Of a DNA stretch of 44,471 nucleotides, positions 41,938-44,471 are shown one piece after another (position 1 is the first letter of the stretch; every line of letters begins with the position of its first letter). The stretch is taken from NCBI GenBank assembly GCA_002477955.1, contig DLLE01000014.1, positions 34,026-78,496 of the forward strand, written 5' to 3'. Source of the DNA: Treponema sp. UBA7570 (GTDB lineage Bacteria; Spirochaetota; Spirochaetia; Treponematales; Treponemataceae). The translations under genes were made by a program, and so were the position numbers. The notes under the pieces were generated by a model. It saw nothing but the letters and a program-made list of their open reading frames with translations. It was not told where the DNA came from and made no database searches.

Positions 41938-41976
41938 TTAATTCAACATGTTATATTTTAATATCGGATACTTTTA

Positions 41977-44471
41977 ATGAAATCATTATTATCAAATTCC
42001 GTTTTGTCAATTTTAAATGGTTGGCAGGAATTCTCTTCCGCCGTAAAAAAAATTACTTCTCAAAACGGTGAAATTTCTTTTCCAATCGAAATAAACGGCC
42101 TGCAGGGAGCTGCAGTTCCTTTTTTTGCGGCATCTTGTCTTGATAGCGCAAAAAATGCGGCTTTTAGCAGAATGCAGTATGAGGCGACCGGACGGTATTC
42201 AAATTCTGCGGTGAATCCAGCTCAAAAAAATATAATCAAAGCAAACGATTCTGCTTCGCTTGATGCAGTTTTTGTCGTTCCAAACGAAAAAGATGCAGCG
42301 GAGCTTTCCTCGGATCTTGCGACTGCATTTGAGGAAAATGTGGAAATTTTTACGCTTCCGTGGTGGGGAACTGTTCCGTATAGGGCGGCAAATGTAGGTT
42401 CTGCGGTTTTTGGAAAACGTTCGGCTTTTTTGTCTAAACTTGCATTTCAGGAAAGAAAGTTAAGTTCTTCAGTCAAACCTAGAATTTTCCTTGTAACGCA
42501 AAGAGCTCTTCAATCTCCTGTTCCTCCGCCAGAATATCTTCGTTCTCTTGTCTTTAGCCTGCGCAAAAATCAGCAGATTGATTCAACTCAAATTGCAGAA
42601 AATCTTGCCAAATTGGGCTATCTTCGTGTTCCAAAAGTTAGCGTGCCTGGAGAATTTACTCTTCGGGGCGAAGTTCTTGATGTTTTTACGCCAGGAATGG
42701 ATGTCGCAAACCGAATTCTTTTTGATTTTGACCAGATTGAAAATATAAAAACTTTTAATCCGGAAAATCAGGCTACAATTGGAACTGTTGATTCGATTTT
42801 AGTTTTTCCGATGAAAGAAGTGATTTGGAATGACGAATTTATTTCTAAGCTTGAAAAAACAGAAGAGTTTTCGGAACATCTTGAACTTACGGAGGCTGCA
42901 AAAAAAGCAAAAGAAAAGCTTATTGAAGAATTAAAAACGAAGGCTCAAAGCGAAGGCGAAGAACTTGTTTATCCTGTTTTGTGGGATGAAATTTATACGG
43001 TTTTAGACTACGTTGCAGAAAATACTCCGGTTTTTTATTTTGATTACGACCGTCAGGAAAATGCGCAGGAAAGCTTTGCCAGGGAATATTCCGGAATGTT
43101 CAGAATTGCGCGTCAAAATTTTCCTGTTCTCGAAGCAGGGCTGATGCTTTTGAATTTTGATGATGTTATAAACATTCACGAAAAGTCAATTTTCTTCCGT
43201 ACTCTTACAACGGAAGCTGAAGATGTTGAAAAAACTGTACATTGCGAAGGCGAAAAAACAGAAATTCTTCAAAATTCAAAAAAATCCCGTTCAAAACTGA
43301 CTGTTCGTTGCAATCCTGGCAGAAGTTTTTTTGGAAACATAAACTATCTGAAAGATGAGCTAAATGCGGTGATTGTTTCCGGTTGGAGCGTAGTTGTTTT
43401 TGCAGATAATCCGAATCAGTCGCTTCGCATAAAAGAAATTTTAAAAGACTTTGCGCTTGCCGTTCTTCCTTTTCCGGTTAGCGGCGGATTTGGAATTGAT
43501 GAGACAAAAACTCTGGTTATTCAGGAAAATGAAATTTTTGGCAGAAGAAAGCATGTTCAAAAATCGCTCGGACATGTAAAGAGTCAGGCAATTGACACTT
43601 TTGTTGAGCTTAACGAAGGCGATTTTGTAGTCCACGTAAATTATGGAATTGGCCAGTTTAAAGGAATTCAGCGCATAAAAGCCATGGGCAATGAACGCGA
43701 TTACATAAAACTTGAATATGCCGAAGAAGAATTTGTTTTTGTTCCGATTGAACAAGTAAACCTCGTCCAAAGATACATTGGAAACGAGGGCGAAAAACCT
43801 CATCTCGATAAAATCGGTTCAAAATCGTGGGAAAACCGCAAAAACAAAGTTAAAAAGGCTGTTGAAGATTTGGCTGAAAAATTGATTGCGCTTTACAGCC
43901 GCCGTCAGGCTTCAAGAGGATTTCCTTTTCCAAAAGACAATGAATGGCAGACAGCATTTGAAGCGAGTTTCCCTTATGAAGACACAGCAGATCAGTATTC
44001 GGTTACGCAGGAAATAAAAAGAGACATGGAAAGACCAGTTCCAATGGACAGGCTTGTCTGTGGCGATGTAGGTTTTGGAAAAACGGAAATTGCCATGCGA
44101 GCGGCGTTCAAAGCTGTAATGGGAGGAAAACAGGTTGCTTTTTTGTCTCCTACGACAATTCTTGCGGAGCAGCATTATGAAACCTGTCTTGAACGGTTTA
44201 AAAATTTTCCGGTTACAATAAAACAGATGAGCCGTTTTGTTTCTCCGAAAGAGCAGAAAAAAATTCTTGCAGAACTCGAAAGCGGAAAAGTGGATATTCT
44301 TGTTGGAACTCATAGAATAATTCAAAAAGACGTAAAATACAAAGATTTAGGTCTTATGATAATCGACGAAGAGCAGCGTTTTGGTGTAAAAGACAAGGAA
44401 AAATTAAAGTCCTTAAAAGCGAACATCGACTGTCTTGCAATGTCTGCAACTCCGATTCCACGGACTCTTCA
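41977..44471 (+). CDS. mfd: transcription-repair coupling factor, N-terminal three quarters (3' end outside the window)
   Basis: Open from ATG 41977 to the last base, about 831 codons of an expected 1100-1200. Mfd removes stalled RNA polymerase and recruits UvrA. The N-terminal UvrB-like region (about 1-350) contains a 'LGYLRVPKVSVPGEFTLRGE' segment that matches the UvrB-homology module. The RNA polymerase interaction domain begins with GDFVVHVNYGIGQFKGI and an 'EYAEEEFVFVPIEQVNLVQRY' segment. The translocase domain shows motif Ia-like GDVGFGKTEIAMRAAFKAV (Walker A), DEEQRFG (Walker B) and SATPIPRTL at the window edge. No frame break is seen. No clear Shine-Dalgarno sequence precedes the ATG. 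Its partner uvrA is at 7858. Confidence 0.95.
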   Translation, partial: MKSLLSNSVLSILNGWQEFSSAVKKITSQNGEISFPIEINGLQGAAVPFFAASCLDSAKNAAFSRMQYEATGRYSNSAVNPAQKNIIKANDSASLDAVFVVPNEKDAAELSSDLATAFEENVEIFTLPWWGTVPYRAANVGSAVFGKRSAFLSKLAFQERKLSSSVKPRIFLVTQRALQSPVPPPEYLRSLVFSLRKNQQIDSTQIAENLAKLGYLRVPKVSVPGEFTLRGEVLDVFTPGMDVANRILFDFDQIENIKTFNPENQATIGTVDSILVFPMKEVIWNDEFISKLEKTEEFSEHLELTEAAKKAKEKLIEELKTKAQSEGEELVYPVLWDEIYTVLDYVAENTPVFYFDYDRQENAQESFAREYSGMFRIARQNFPVLEAGLMLLNFDDVINIHEKSIFFRTLTTEAEDVEKTVHCEGEKTEILQNSKKSRSKLTVRCNPGRSFFGNINYLKDELNAVIVSGWSVVVFADNPNQSLRIKEILKDFALAVLPFPVSGGFGIDETKTLVIQENEIFGRRKHVQKSLGHVKSQAIDTFVELNEGDFVVHVNYGIGQFKGIQRIKAMGNERDYIKLEYAEEEFVFVPIEQVNLVQRYIGNEGEKPHLDKIGSKSWENRKNKVKKAVEDLAEKLIALYSRRQASRGFPFPKDNEWQTAFEASFPYEDTADQYSVTQEIKRDMERPVPMDRLVCGDVGFGKTEIAMRAAFKAVMGGKQVAFLSPTTILAEQHYETCLERFKNFPVTIKQMSRFVSPKEQKKILAELESGKVDILVGTHRIIQKDVKYKDLGLMIIDEEQRFGVKDKEKLKSLKANIDCLAMSATPIPRTL

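Overview
The window reads as a continuous stretch of chromosome from a spirochaete, most likely a host-associated or rumen-type Treponema. The basis is the gene repertoire: an LptD-like barrel directly behind uvrA, FlgT-like TPR proteins, a YcgR-like PilZ protein, a GldA/GldFG/DUF4340 transporter, a ComEC core and a FemX-type transferase. Base composition is generally A+T rich and genes are tightly packed. Species is inferred and cannot be fixed from this sequence. I see no prophage, insertion sequence, CRISPR array, rRNA or tRNA, and no gene-free stretch longer than 300 bases.

Layout. 1-1185: end of an NCS2/AzgA purine permease, then a dCMP deaminase, closed by a two-way terminator. 1237-3698 (-): thrC behind a lipoprotein gene. 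3941-6453: alr and folC, convergent with overlapping 3' ends. 6454-6748: an intergenic region with a terminator-like hairpin, a G+C-rich foldable element and a good promoter for trpS. 6749-14002: trpS, uvrA and lptD. 14013-18041: the classic phoH / 7TM-HD / ybeY / corC cluster. 18080-20176: a large exported TPR protein. 20177-24127: a strongly folded intergenic element, metG, and an in-frame HAD phosphatase-O-methyltransferase fusion, with visibly higher G+C than their surroundings. 24232-26237: FemX-like transferase and RNase Z. 26307-30157: a three-gene Gld-type ABC system. 30191-30850 (-): CPBP membrane protease. 30881-34582: PilZ protein, HEAT-like exported protein and ComEC core. 34602-38391: rsmA, yggS, a small exported protein and two rluA-type pseudouridine synthases, nearly all overlapping. 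38422-41923 (-): 4-hydroxybutyrate dehydrogenase, a zinc-ribbon membrane protein, a pseudo-receiver protein and an exported protein. 41977-end: mfd, cut by the window edge.

How the genes fit together. Most are housekeeping: translation (trpS, metG, rsmA, ybeY, RNase Z, rluA pair), DNA repair (uvrA, mfd), nucleotide, folate and amino-acid metabolism (dCMP deaminase, folC, thrC), cell wall and envelope (alr, femX, lptD) and nucleotide second messengers (7TM-HD, PilZ).

The least explained features are the two foldable G+C-rich intergenic elements. Each sits just upstream of an aminoacyl-tRNA synthetase gene (trpS and metG), and they share a CCGGTTT...GCTGTGC signature. The metG to HAD-methyltransferase block next to one of them also differs in base composition. 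I found no clearly new defence or mobile system.
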